From Symbiodinium natans (lineage: Eukaryota > Sar > Dinophyceae > Suessiales > Symbiodiniaceae), in NCBI GenBank assembly GCA_905221605.1, contig CAJNDS010000051.1, positions 3,545 through 18,544 on the forward strand: 15,000 nucleotides of DNA. The letters are read 5' to 3'. The position numbers and the translations under genes are program-made. The notes below the pieces were generated by a model. It did no database searches. It worked only from the letters and a program-made list of their open reading frames with translations, and was not told where the DNA came from. The stretch's first letter is position 1. The number at the start of each line of letters is the position of its first letter. Below are positions 7,273 through 13,695 of this stretch, in pieces.

Positions 7273-7475
7273 AAATCATTTCGCAGAGCAGTTTGGGAAC
7301 AACCTGAAACCCTGCAATCCCTAAACCCTAACCATAAAATCCCTCAACCATAAACCCTAAACCCTGACAACCCTAAACCCCAAATCATTTCGCAGAGCAG
7401 TCATATTTGGGAAGAAACTTAAACCCTAAATTATTTCGCAGAGCAGTCAGATTCGGGAACAACCTCATAAACCCT
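7273..7475 (+). repeat. Repeat T block 3, three copies
   Basis: Copies start at about 7273, 7382 and 7428, each with CATTTCGCAGAGCAGT or the close variant TTATTTCGCAGAGCAGT. CCCTAAA-like filler lies between them, including an AACCATAAAATCCCTCAACC variant. Confidence 0.85.
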
Positions 7476-7862
7476 ATAAATTTCACTGCAACAGTAGCAG
7501 CTCGTTTGCATTACTCCTTCACATTCCTAAGCTCAAAACCCTCTTGCGGCCTTCTAGACTACTATCTATAGTCCTAGGTTGGTACTTCTTCTGCACCATT
7601 CCGCAGTACTGCAGCAGCACTGCCACGTATATAATCCAAACTTATAAGATTGTAGGGCTTATTAGGGGCTTAGGGGTTCAAGATGCAGGGCCTAGTTTTG
7701 CCGGTACTTCTGCAGCACCGCAAAGTGGTACTTGAACAGCACCACCCCGTATACAATTATACTGAGAAGGAACCCTTAAACTTAGATCCCTACAAGTAAT
7801 AAGGGTTTATGGCTCATGGGTTGAGGGCGATAATTTTTTAATTTTTTTGGGCCCGCTATTTA
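7476..7862. other. Low-copy region with a ~65 bp duplication
   Basis: GGTACTTCTTCTGCACC...GCAGCAC...CCACGTATATAA at about 7580-7650 is loosely repeated as GGTACTTCTGCAGCACC...CAGCACCACCCCGTATACAA at about 7699-7765. The word GGTACTTCTGCACC also occurs on the minus strand at the end of the split foldback at 10123-10388. A 63-codon frame crosses this region but shows no recognisable feature. Confidence 0.5.
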
Positions 7863-8163
7863 ACCCTAAGTAAACCCTAAACCCTAAACCCTAAACCCTA
7901 AACCCTAAACCCTAAACCCTAAACCCTAAACCCTAAACCCTAAACCCTAAACCCTAAACCCTAAATCCCTAAACCCTAAACCCTAAACCCTAAACCCTAA
8001 ACCCTAAACCCTAAACCCTAAACCCTAAACCCTAAACCCTAAACCCTAAACCCTAAACCCTAAACCCTAGACCCTGATCCCTAAAACCCTAAGCCCTATA
8101 CCCTAGACCCTAGACCCTAGACCCTAAACCCTAAACCCTAAACCCTAAACCCTAAACCCTAAA
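7863..8163 (-). repeat. Longest telomeric-type array, CCCTAAA x ~40
   Basis: The array is near-perfect, with one AAATCCC slip at about 7964 and a cluster of variants at 8066-8125 (CCCTAGA several times, CCCTGAT, CCCTATA). The CCCTAGA variants are themselves tandem, so variants have spread locally. The array stops abruptly in GC-rich sequence at 8164. Confidence 0.97.
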
Positions 8164-8350
8164 CTGGAGCGAGCCGCGGGCGCTGCGACAAGCAGCGGCG
8201 AGCGATACCGCGTGGCGACAGGCCCGCGGACGAGCCCGAGCCTTCAGGCGAAGCCTAGCGATGCCTCGGGGCCGTTGCGCGCGATGAGCGCGGCCCACGC
8301 CTAGCAGCCCCTTGGCGTTGCAAGGGATGATGTCCATCCTTCGAGGGCTT
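8164..8350. other. GC-rich flank of the longest telomeric array
   Basis: This stretch is rich in CG and has no close match elsewhere in the window. Frames stay open on both strands as expected for high GC. The minus-strand product is Arg/Ala-rich and runs into telomeric sequence at its C-terminus, which argues against a normal gene. Confidence 0.4.
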
Positions 8351-8356
8351 CTGGGA

Positions 8357-8700
8357 GGGCCAAAAGTCAGAGGTTTGGGATTGGGGTTGGCTGCCGCCTT
8401 CGCCCTTGGCGATGCCGCATCCTGTTTGGGGATTTGGAAAACTTGCTTGGAAGGGCCTGAAGTCAAAGGTTTGGGATGGGTGTTGCTGCCGCTTTCGCCT
8501 TGGCTGATGCTGCATCTGGAAAGGGGCCTTGTGATGCCTTCTGGGAGGGCCAAAACGTGACAGGTTTGGGATTGGGATGCCGCATCCTGGTTGGAGATCT
8601 GGATCACTTGTTTGGAAGGGCCTGTCAGAGGTTTGGGATGGGGGGTTGCTGCTGCCTGCGCCCTTGCTGATGCTGCTTGTTTCGGAGGCGTGGTGGGCTT
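8357..8700. repeat. GC-rich minisatellite, four units in two alternating types
   Basis: Units start at GGGCC near 8357, 8453, 8547 and 8618. Each carries AGGTTTGGGATTGG-like, TTGCTGCCGC and CTGATGCTGC or GATGCCGCATCC words. Units 1 and 3 begin GGGAGGGCCAAAA and units 2 and 4 begin GGAAGGGCCTG, so a two-unit module was duplicated. Unit 3 has lost its middle. A minus-strand frame of 227 codons (8152-8835) reads through with a repeated peptide containing HPKPLT and PSKQV. A plus frame of 184 codons (8591-9145) overlaps it. Both look like consequences of the repeat and GC content, though translation cannot be excluded. Confidence 0.7.
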
Positions 8701-9110
8701 TGTGATGCCTTCTACCGTAACCCGTCGTGGGTGCCTTTGGCCAGGGTCAGTCCCGCCAGCGGTGGCGGGCAGGCCCCTTTTCAGGCAGGGCTCTCCCAGA
8801 AGGCCCCCCAGGCAGGCCCCACACAGGCCTTCCAAATTCCAAAGCCTTCCAGGGCAGGGGCCTCAGACTCGACCACCTCCAAAAAGGGGTCTGGGAGACC
8901 TCCCAAAAAAGGTTGCGCCATGTTTTGTCCGAAGGTTTGGCAGTCTAGGGCGATATGACGGGTTTCTCGCCAGCGACCTGCCGGGTCCACCGCAGCCCGG
9001 GCTGCCTGCGGGGTCGCCCGCCGGAGGGCCTCTGACTCCAGAGCTGCCTCGCCTGCCGGCTTCGGCGCGTTCGCCCTGCTCGACAGTCCCGGGCTCACTC
9101 AGTTTAGGGT
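8700..9110. other. GC-rich low-copy stretch, coding status unclear
   Basis: Plus-strand frames give Pro/Arg/Gly-rich sequence and the minus strand is also open (105 codons at 8781-9098). Several frames are open at once, there is no recognisable motif, and the plus frame continues into the foldback element at 9117. I do not call a gene. Confidence 0.35.
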
Positions 9111-9116
9111 TCGGGG

Positions 9117-9273
9117 CTTACTTGAAGGTTCATGGGACTTATTAACCAATGAAAACTGCACTTATAACCCTACTTATAATACCCCTAAAGGGCCTTATAG
9201 GGGTTATCCCAATCATAAGTAGGGTTATAAGTACAGTTATAAGTGGTTATTAAGTGCCATGAACCTTCAAGTA
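9117..9273. mobile_element. Short foldback (MITE-like) element
   Basis: Left arm 9117-9187 and right arm about 9191-9273 are inverted copies. Shared words include ACTTGAAGGTTCATGG, ACTTATTAA or ACTTAATAA, and ACTTATAACCCTACTTAT. There is almost no loop and no open frame. It is flanked by AGTTTAGGGTTCGGGG on the left and GGGGTTTAGGGTTTAGGGG on the right, so it sits inside telomere-like sequence. The arm ends match those of the split copy at 10123-10388. Confidence 0.8.
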
Positions 9274-9375
9274 GGGGTTTAGGGTTTAGGGGTCAGGGCT
9301 TTGGTAGCCCAGTGGTACCCTTTTTTCCCCTTGCTTTTGTTCAAGCATCCCTGACCCCAAACCCTAAACCTTCTA
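9274..9375. repeat. Short inverted telomeric pair
   Basis: GGTTTAGGGTTTAGGGGTCA at about 9277-9297 is mirrored by TGACCCCAAACCCTAAACC at about 9353-9371. This makes a G-strand then C-strand pair around about 55 bases of unique sequence. It lies directly to the right of the foldback. Confidence 0.65.
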
Positions 9376-9424
9376 AGCCCGCAATAAACATCATAATTTG
9401 GAAGCCCCGCAAAAAAGGCCCTAA

Positions 9425-9443
9425 CCCCCCCCCCCCCCCCCCC
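9425..9443 (+). repeat. Poly-C run, 19 bases
   Basis: This is an uninterrupted run of 19 C followed by AATA and a 10-base A run. Comparable runs of 18 C occur at 10977-10994 and 11495-11512. Confidence 0.95.
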
Positions 9444-9470
9444 AATAAAAAAAAAAGAACACCTTTTTGG

Positions 9471-9841
9471 GGGGGTCTACATGGAGGCCTTCGCGGGGGT
9501 ACACCGGGATTTGGTCAAAAGTGGTGGATTCCAGATGTAATTATACACGGAATTAGATGGCGCCCTTGTTTTTTCCCAGAATTTGGGTCTTACGGAATGC
9601 TTTTCAAAGGGTAAACGTGCTTCCCAGTATTTTGAAAGCTTCCAACACCTTGTAAAGAGAGCCGTTCAAAAGCTTAGGGAAGTCAGGGGATTCTAAAGCC
9701 TTCCCAGACCCCCGTAAGCAAACTCGTATTTGAAGACCCACCTTGCTTAAAACTCCGACCCCCCTTGAAATGAAAGTTCGCCGGGGGTCTACAGGGATGC
9801 CTTCGCGGGGAGTACCCCAGGATTTGGTCAATCAAAGGTGG
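9471..9841 (+). repeat. Spaced direct repeat, ~57 bp copies
   Basis: GGGGGTCTACA...CCTTCGCGGGG...GTAC...GGATTTGGTCAA...GGTGG occurs at 9471-9527 and again at 9783-9841. The intervening 255 bases are not repeated. Frames open across each copy differ, so there is no conserved coding phase. Confidence 0.75.
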
Positions 9842-9985
9842 CTCGTAGCGCCCCTTCCCACTACATACACACGATTTAAAACCCCACACCCGCCCAAGGT
9901 TGAGATGTGGGTGGGTGGGTTGGGAAAGCACATTGAACGTGGGCGCACACCACAACAAACGTCCTGCGTGGTGTTGTGCGCGGAA
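9842..9985. other. Low-copy spacer, nothing recognised
   Basis: This is mixed sequence. Overlapping frames of about 90-105 codons are open on both strands but lack any recognisable motif and run into repeat sequence at their ends. Confidence 0.35.
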
Positions 9986-9992
9986 CCTTGGC

Positions 9993-10045
9993 AAACCCTA
10001 AACTCGAGACCCTAAACCCTAAACCCTAAACCCTACACCCTAAAG
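9993..10045 (-). repeat. Short CCCTAAA array
   Basis: About six CCCTAAA-type heptamers with CTCGAGA and CCCTACA variants are followed by GGGGTAAGCC. About 75 bases of low-copy sequence then separate it from the split foldback. Confidence 0.85.
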
Positions 10046-10122
10046 GGGTAAGCCTTATTCTTAAAGTTTAGGGGCCTGTGGGTTTAGCGGTCTCGTGAGA
10101 GGAGATCTGGGAGGATCCGGGA

Positions 10123-10388
10123 TGTACCTGGAGGTTCATGGTACTTCGGTTAGGGTTTAGGGTTTAGGGTTTAGGGTTTAGGGTTTAGGGTTTAGGGTTT
10201 AGGGTTTAGGGTTTAGGGTTTAGGGTTTAGGGTTTAGGATTTTAGGATTTAGGGTTTAGGCCCAATAATAGCTGTACCTGGAACCTAAATGTACCTATAA
10301 TGTGGTACTTAAGGGGCTTGTCCATGTAGAAGTGGGTTATTAAGTACGGTTCTACCTGGGTGCAGAAGTACCATGAACCTCCAAGTAG
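10123..10388. mobile_element. Foldback element split by a telomeric array
   Basis: The left end 10123-10146 reads GTACCTGGAGGTTCATGG, TACTTC. The right end 10365-10388 is its inverted partner (GAAGTACCATGAACCT, CCAAGTAG), matching at about 23 of 24 bases. The right part also holds GTGGGTTATTAAGT, as in the intact relative at 9117-9273. Directly after the left end, at 10150, a TTTAGGG array begins and runs to about 10260. The remaining right part covers about 130 bases. I infer that telomeric repeat was inserted into, or replaced, most of the left arm. Confidence 0.7.
10150..10260 (+). repeat. TTTAGGG array inside foldback
   Basis: There are eleven perfect heptamers (10156-10232) with a partial unit before them, then slipped copies (TTTAGGATTTTAGGATTTAG). 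It is on the G-rich strand, opposite in orientation to the arrays at 9993-10045 and 10395-10523. Confidence 0.95.
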
Positions 10389-10394
10389 ATTTTT

Positions 10395-10523
10395 CAACCT
10401 AAGCCCCTCAACCCTCAACCCTCCACCCTCAACCCTCAACCGTAAACCCTAAACCCTAAACCCTAAACCCTAAACCCTAAACCCTAAACCCTAAACCCTA
10501 AACCCTAAACCCTAAACCCTAAA
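10395..10523 (-). repeat. CCCTAAA array with CCCTCAA variant block
   Basis: The left part (about 10405-10440) is a run of CCCTCAA variants and the right part (10442-10523) is perfect CCCTAAA, about 12 copies. The variant block adjoins the end of the split foldback. Confidence 0.95.
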
Positions 10524-10735
10524 CGATACCATGTCCGATGCCCTTCGGGACAGTGGCCTTCCAGCCTCTAACCTTAGCCTTAAACCCTAAACCCAGGTTG
10601 AGCTCGAACCTTAAACTCTAAAACCTAAAGCCCTACAACCCTAAACCCTAAACCCTCAACCCTAAACCCTAAACCCTAAAATCCTAAACCCTAAACCCTA
10701 GACCGTAAACCCTAAACCCTAAACCCTAAACCCTA
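10524..10735 (-). repeat. Low-copy insert then degenerate CCCTAAA array
   Basis: About 60 bases of unique sequence (10524-10582) are followed by decayed C-strand telomeric sequence. Near-perfect copies run from 10628 to 10735, with AATCCTA, CTAGACC and CTCAACC variants. Confidence 0.85.
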
Positions 10736-10976
10736 TTTGTCACAACAATCCTGAAGCCGCAAATCAGATGCACCGAAATGGGCAGCCCTTGCTGGTTGGT
10801 GGTGAGTCATCATGCGGTGCACGCGACCATGTGGGTTTACGAAAATGTGGCGCTCCTTATATGGACCCCCCCAGATAATAGGATTCCCGAGGACCCGAAT
10901 TGGGTACCCCTAATTTCGGAAACACCTTGGCCGCCTGGGGCTCAGGCTCTGATCGTCATCCTTGGGTAGAGAGAGT
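10736..10976. other. Low-copy region, coding status unclear
   Basis: A 63-codon frame (10778-10969, plus) encodes a Trp- and Pro-rich peptide with no recognised motif. Positions 10903-10923 are the inverted counterpart of 5357-5377, so part of this segment is dispersed repeat. I do not call a gene. Confidence 0.35.
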
Positions 10977-10994
10977 CCCCCCCCCCCCCCCCCC
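10977..10994 (+). repeat. Poly-C run, 18 bases
   Basis: This is an uninterrupted 18-base C run at the edge of a low-copy segment. A CCCAAAA hexamer/heptamer tract follows at about 11046-11097 and may be a telomeric variant array. Confidence 0.95.
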
Positions 10995-11045
10995 GCCCTT
11001 CAAAAAAGCAGGCGATTCAAACAATTTGGGTTTTACTTGCTTAGA

Positions 11046-11098
11046 CCCAAAATCCAAAACCCAAAACCCAAAACCCAAAACCCAAAACCCTAAACCCA
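11046..11098 (-). repeat. CCCAAAA-type variant repeat
   Basis: There are several tandem CCCAAAA or CCAAAAC copies with one CCCTAAA at the end. It looks like a telomeric heptamer in which T has become A and then spread. Confidence 0.85.
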
Positions 11099-11218
11099 AG
11101 ATTCGGGGGAGGGGAGTAAGCTGCGTCTTAAGGTGCGGCGGAACCGAAGGTCTCGACGAGGCGTTCCGCCAGGACTTCTTGACTCCGGGGCTCGCGGAAA
11201 AGGTTCCAGGGGGCATCG
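11099..11218. other. GC-rich spacer with small hairpin
   Basis: An 8-base perfect inverted pair (GGCGGAAC at 11137-11144, GTTCCGCC at 11163-11170) lies in otherwise unrecognised sequence between two telomeric-type tracts. Confidence 0.5.
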
Positions 11219-11361
11219 TTTAGGGTTTAGGGTTTAGGGTTTAGGGTTTAGGGTTTAGGGTTTAGGGTTTAGGGTTTAGGGTTTAGGGTTTAGGGTTTAG
11301 GGTTTAGGGTTTAGGGTTTAGGGTTTAGGGTTTAGGGTTTAGGTGTTAGGGTTTAGGGTTT
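11219..11361 (+). repeat. TTTAGGG array, ~20 copies
   Basis: The array is perfect from 11219 to about 11343, with a single GTGTTAGGG slip near 11343, and ends at 11361. C-strand sequence starts at 11363 (CCCTGAACC). This is the second abrupt G-to-C orientation change in the window. Confidence 0.97.
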
Positions 11362-11362
11362 A

Positions 11363-11410
11363 CCCTGAACCTTGAATCCTAAACCCTGAAGGCCCTAAGC
11401 CCTGAACGCT
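11363..11410 (-). repeat. Degenerate C-strand telomeric tail
   Basis: CCCTGAACCTTGAATCCTAA and related words are much more decayed than the array they abut. The two sides of the junction therefore differ in apparent age. Confidence 0.7.
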
Positions 11411-11614
11411 AGGCCCACAAGGAATCTTTGAACCTCGCTAGGATCTCTATCATTCCAGTTTAAAGCATGAGGGTGTGCAGCATTTCCCCGCCCTCCCCCC
11501 CCCCCCCCCCCCAAACCCCATGGGTAAAGAGCCCAAAATGCTTCGGCCAGGACGTCCCAAATCAACTTGGCTAGTCCGCCCCCCTCCAAAAGCTTCTTTC
11601 TGCAGTTTTCAGAC
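11411..11614. other. Low-copy spacer with 18-base poly-C
   Basis: An 18-base C run spans 11495-11512. The remainder is unrecognised. Open frames here (64 codons minus, 90 codons plus) owe their Gly or Pro runs to the C tract. Confidence 0.45.
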
Positions 11615-11740
11615 CTCTATGTCTATCTCTATCTCCATCTCCACCCCTATCTCTTTCTCTGTCTCTAGCTCTATCTCTATGTCTATCTCTATGTCTATGT
11701 CTATCTCTATGTCTATCTCTATCTCTATCTCTACCTCTAG
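11615..11740 (+). repeat. CTCTAT hexamer microsatellite (left flank)
   Basis: The tract has imperfect CTCTAT and GTCTAT hexamers with CTCCAT and CTCTGT variants. The same hexamer type resumes at about 12120 on the other side of the heptamer array. Confidence 0.9.
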
Positions 11741-12118
11741 CTCTTAGCTCTTAGCTCTTAGCTCTTAGCTCTTAGCTCTTAGCTCTTAGCTCTTAGCTCT
11801 TAGCTCTTAGCTCTTAGCTCTGAGCTCTTAGCTCTTAGCTCTTAGCTCTTAGCTCTTAGCTCTTAGCTCTTAGCTCTTAGCTCTTAGCTCTTAGCTCTTA
11901 GCGCTTAGCTCTTAGCTCTTAGCTCTTAGCTCTTAGCTCTTAGCTCTTAGCTCTTAGCTATTGGCTCTTGGCTCTTGGCTCTTTTGGCTCTTAGCTCTTA
12001 GCTCTTAGCTCTTGGCTCTTGGCTCTTGGCTCTTGGCTCTTGGCTCTTGGCTCTTGGCTCTTGGCTCTTGGCTCTTGGCTCTTGGCTCTTGGCTCTTAGC
12101 TTATAGCTCTGAGCTCTA
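11741..12118 (+). repeat. CTCTTAG / CTCTTGG heptamer array, ~50 copies
   Basis: The array is a run of 7-base units. CTCTTAG fills 11741 to about 11958 almost without change, followed by a few CTCTTGG, about three CTCTTAG, then about a dozen CTCTTGG to about 12093, and a decayed end. The variants lie in blocks and are not scattered, as expected if short stretches were copied by slippage or unequal exchange. The unit length equals that of the telomeric heptamer but the sequence does not match it. Confidence 0.95.
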
Positions 12119-12300
12119 ACCTCTAACTCTAGATCTCTATGTGTATCTCTATATCTCGATCTCCATCTCCATCTCTAGCCCTATCTCTATCTCTAGCTCT
12201 ATCTCTATCTCTATCTCTGTCTCTATCTCTATATCTCTATCTCTATCTCCATCTCCATCTCTAGCTCTATCTCTATCTCTAAATGATTTCTTTGTCTCTA

Positions 12301-12346
<46 letters not shown>

Positions 12347-12440
12347 CCTCTCTCTTTCTGTCTCTCTCGCTCTCTCACTCTCTCCCTTGCTCCCGCCCTC
12401 CTTCCTTCCCTCCCTTCCCTCCATCCCTCTCTCCGACTCA
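12119..12440 (+). repeat. CTCTAT hexamer then CT-rich microsatellite
   Basis: Hexamers continue to about 12282. A CT dinucleotide run (12300-12345) and pyrimidine-rich sequence follow up to about 12432. Frames across it encode Ser/Leu/Ile-rich or, on the minus strand, Glu/Arg-rich low-complexity sequence. One frame joins without a stop into the gene-like frame downstream. The tract could be promoter-proximal or intronic pyrimidine-rich DNA for that gene. Confidence 0.9.
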
Positions 12441-12460
12441 CAAGTTATGCAGAAGATGCA

Positions 12461-12492
12461 GGGTTTGGGGTTTAGGGTTTATGGTTTAGGGT
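12461..12492 (+). repeat. Short TTTAGGG tract, upstream edge of gene island
   Basis: There are four or five imperfect heptamers, including TTTGGGG and TTTATGG variants. If translated in the downstream gene frame they give GLGFRVYGLG, which is decoded telomeric sequence and argues that the real coding exon starts later. Confidence 0.85.
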
Positions 12493-12587
12493 GCAACGAG
12501 AAAGCTACTTGTATTTGGCGATGTTCATTCGCAGGATTGTTTGCTCTCAGATTTCACCTGCTCCAGTCCCCCGTCGTGGAGACCCGA

Positions 12588-13184
12588 ATGGCCGCACACA
12601 ATCCCGCTTCGGATGGCCTTGATGTTTGGCTAGTTTGGTGTTTCGAGCATTGCTTGAAACCCGAGTACGCGCAGGTACACAAAGAGTTGATGCATCTTGC
12701 GACTTCACTTGATGTGAAGTTCGCTCGTCACAAGAAAGCTGCGGGCTTTCTCAGCTGGCTGGATAGCGGGAATAGCAGGACTGTTACCGTTCTTATCATC
12801 GCAGACTGGCGGGAGACAAAGCCCATCGTTGCGGAGCTCAGCACAAGAAGCAACCATTGCGTCGCCCGCATGTGCGTAGTGGGACAGTCGGAGAAGATGT
12901 TTCGCAACGCGTCTCTCTTCGCAGGCAGGCAGAGCACAGGTTTTGAGATTGTGGTGGCATCTTCTTTCTCGTGCGAGAGCGTGGAGGAGTTGATCCGATC
13001 TTACATGCGAAACGCACCTGAGACAACGAGATGCGGGGAGATCGACACGATGCAGCCCAAGTCCGTTGACACGGTTTTTTTGTTGTCTCTGCCCAGTCTT
13101 CGAAGATCCATCCAAGACCCCAATACGGCTGGGATGCTCGAGCAGCTCATTCGGCAGACCATGTGGCAAGTCTATGAGGACTGA
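12588..13184 (+). CDS. Uncharacterised protein, possible alpha/beta fold
   Basis: This is the only frame in the window with balanced, protein-like composition. From the Met at 12588 it gives 198 residues and ends at TGA 13182-13184. The frame stays open upstream to 12141, with another Met at 12447. That upstream part decodes a CT microsatellite and TTTAGGG repeats, so I prefer the later start. A 3'-splice-like TTCATTCGCAG at about 12525-12535 means the true first exon could begin near 12536. Hydrophobic strand-like segments (LDVWLVWC at 11-18, TVTVLIIA at 65-72, CVARMCVV at 91-98, GFEIVVASS at 118-126) alternate with helix-like ones (24-40, 77-86, 130-142). This resembles a receiver- or Rossmann-like three-layer pattern, but no catalytic motif or family is recognised. 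ADWRETKP at 72-79 might be a useful signature. No signal peptide or membrane segment is seen. Confidence 0.55.
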   Translation: MAAHNPASDGLDVWLVWCFEHCLKPEYAQVHKELMHLATSLDVKFARHKKAAGFLSWLDSGNSRTVTVLIIADWRETKPIVAELSTRSNHCVARMCVVGQSEKMFRNASLFAGRQSTGFEIVVASSFSCESVEELIRSYMRNAPETTRCGEIDTMQPKSVDTVFLLSLPSLRRSIQDPNTAGMLEQLIRQTMWQVYED

Positions 13185-13280
13185 CTTGAAGACATCAGCT
13201 CATTTCAAAACTTGGTAGCCCTGTGATGTCCACTTCTTCTTGTGGTTCAAGGTTCTCGTCTAAAGTAAAACCAACCCAAA

Positions 13281-13595
13281 ATGGGGTGCCCTTACATTTC
13301 AGTATGCTGGGCTACCAAGATCATGCGGCGCCGGCCAATACCCCAGACTTGCTCGACATATCGCGAGCAGGGCAACGAGGGACACTCGGCGGGTGCGGGC
13401 GACATGCTTGAGCAGCCCCTTCGGCAAAACATTTTTAAAGACGAGGGTAGCTCATGCAAGAATGGCTTGTTATTCCGATGCCCAAGCTTTATGAATGCCA
13501 CCGACGGGTGGAGGTTCCATGTGAGATGCGCGGGCATTCTTGGAGATTGCACGCAGCAGGTCACACTGGCCCTAGCACCGGCAGGAACTTTCTAA
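13281..13595 (+). pseudogene. Short downstream frame sharing a motif with the gene
   Basis: This is a 104-codon frame in the same phase as the gene above, separated from it by in-frame stops near 13224 and 13257. Its residues DMLEQPLRQNIFKDE resemble the C-terminal GMLEQLIRQTMWQVYED of the upstream protein, and the DNA match covers about 13130-13200 against 13400-13460. It ends with Cys-rich sequence (about six Cys in 50 residues). It may be a decayed tandem duplicate, a further exon of the same gene, or a chance frame. An 11-base perfect inverted repeat (CTTGGTAGCCC at 13211-13221, GGGCTACCAAG at 13309-13319) spans the gap. Confidence 0.3.
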
Positions 13596-13695
13596 CTGTT
13601 TGGACGAAAAAGGTGCTTGCAGCAGGTTTCAATCACCGTACAGACGCCAGCAAAGACCTTGTCATTGTGTGCCTTCAACACGACCCGCAACACAG
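13596..13695. other. Low-copy tail of gene island
   Basis: This is non-repetitive sequence with gene-like composition up to the telomeric tract at 13696. A frame at 13454-13708 crosses it but ends in decoded TTTAGGG, so it is not called. Confidence 0.3.

Noticed and set aside
8152-8835. 227-codon minus-strand frame as a gene
   Set aside because: It reads a GC-rich minisatellite, ends in decoded telomeric sequence, and other frames are equally open. It is described as a repeat instead.
8591-9145. 184-codon plus-strand frame as a gene
   Set aside because: It starts in the minisatellite, ends in a foldback element, has Pro/Gly/Arg-rich composition and has an open antisense frame.
10778-10969. 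63-codon frame in low-copy sequence
   Set aside because: It is short, has no motif and partly overlaps a dispersed repeat segment.
12141-12587. N-terminal extension of the called gene
   Set aside because: It decodes CT microsatellite and TTTAGGG repeats. A later Met or a downstream splice acceptor is more plausible, although the frame is formally open.
12705-13169. 154-codon minus-strand frame opposite the gene
   Set aside because: The plus frame has the more protein-like composition and strand/helix alternation, so the antisense frame is most likely a shadow.
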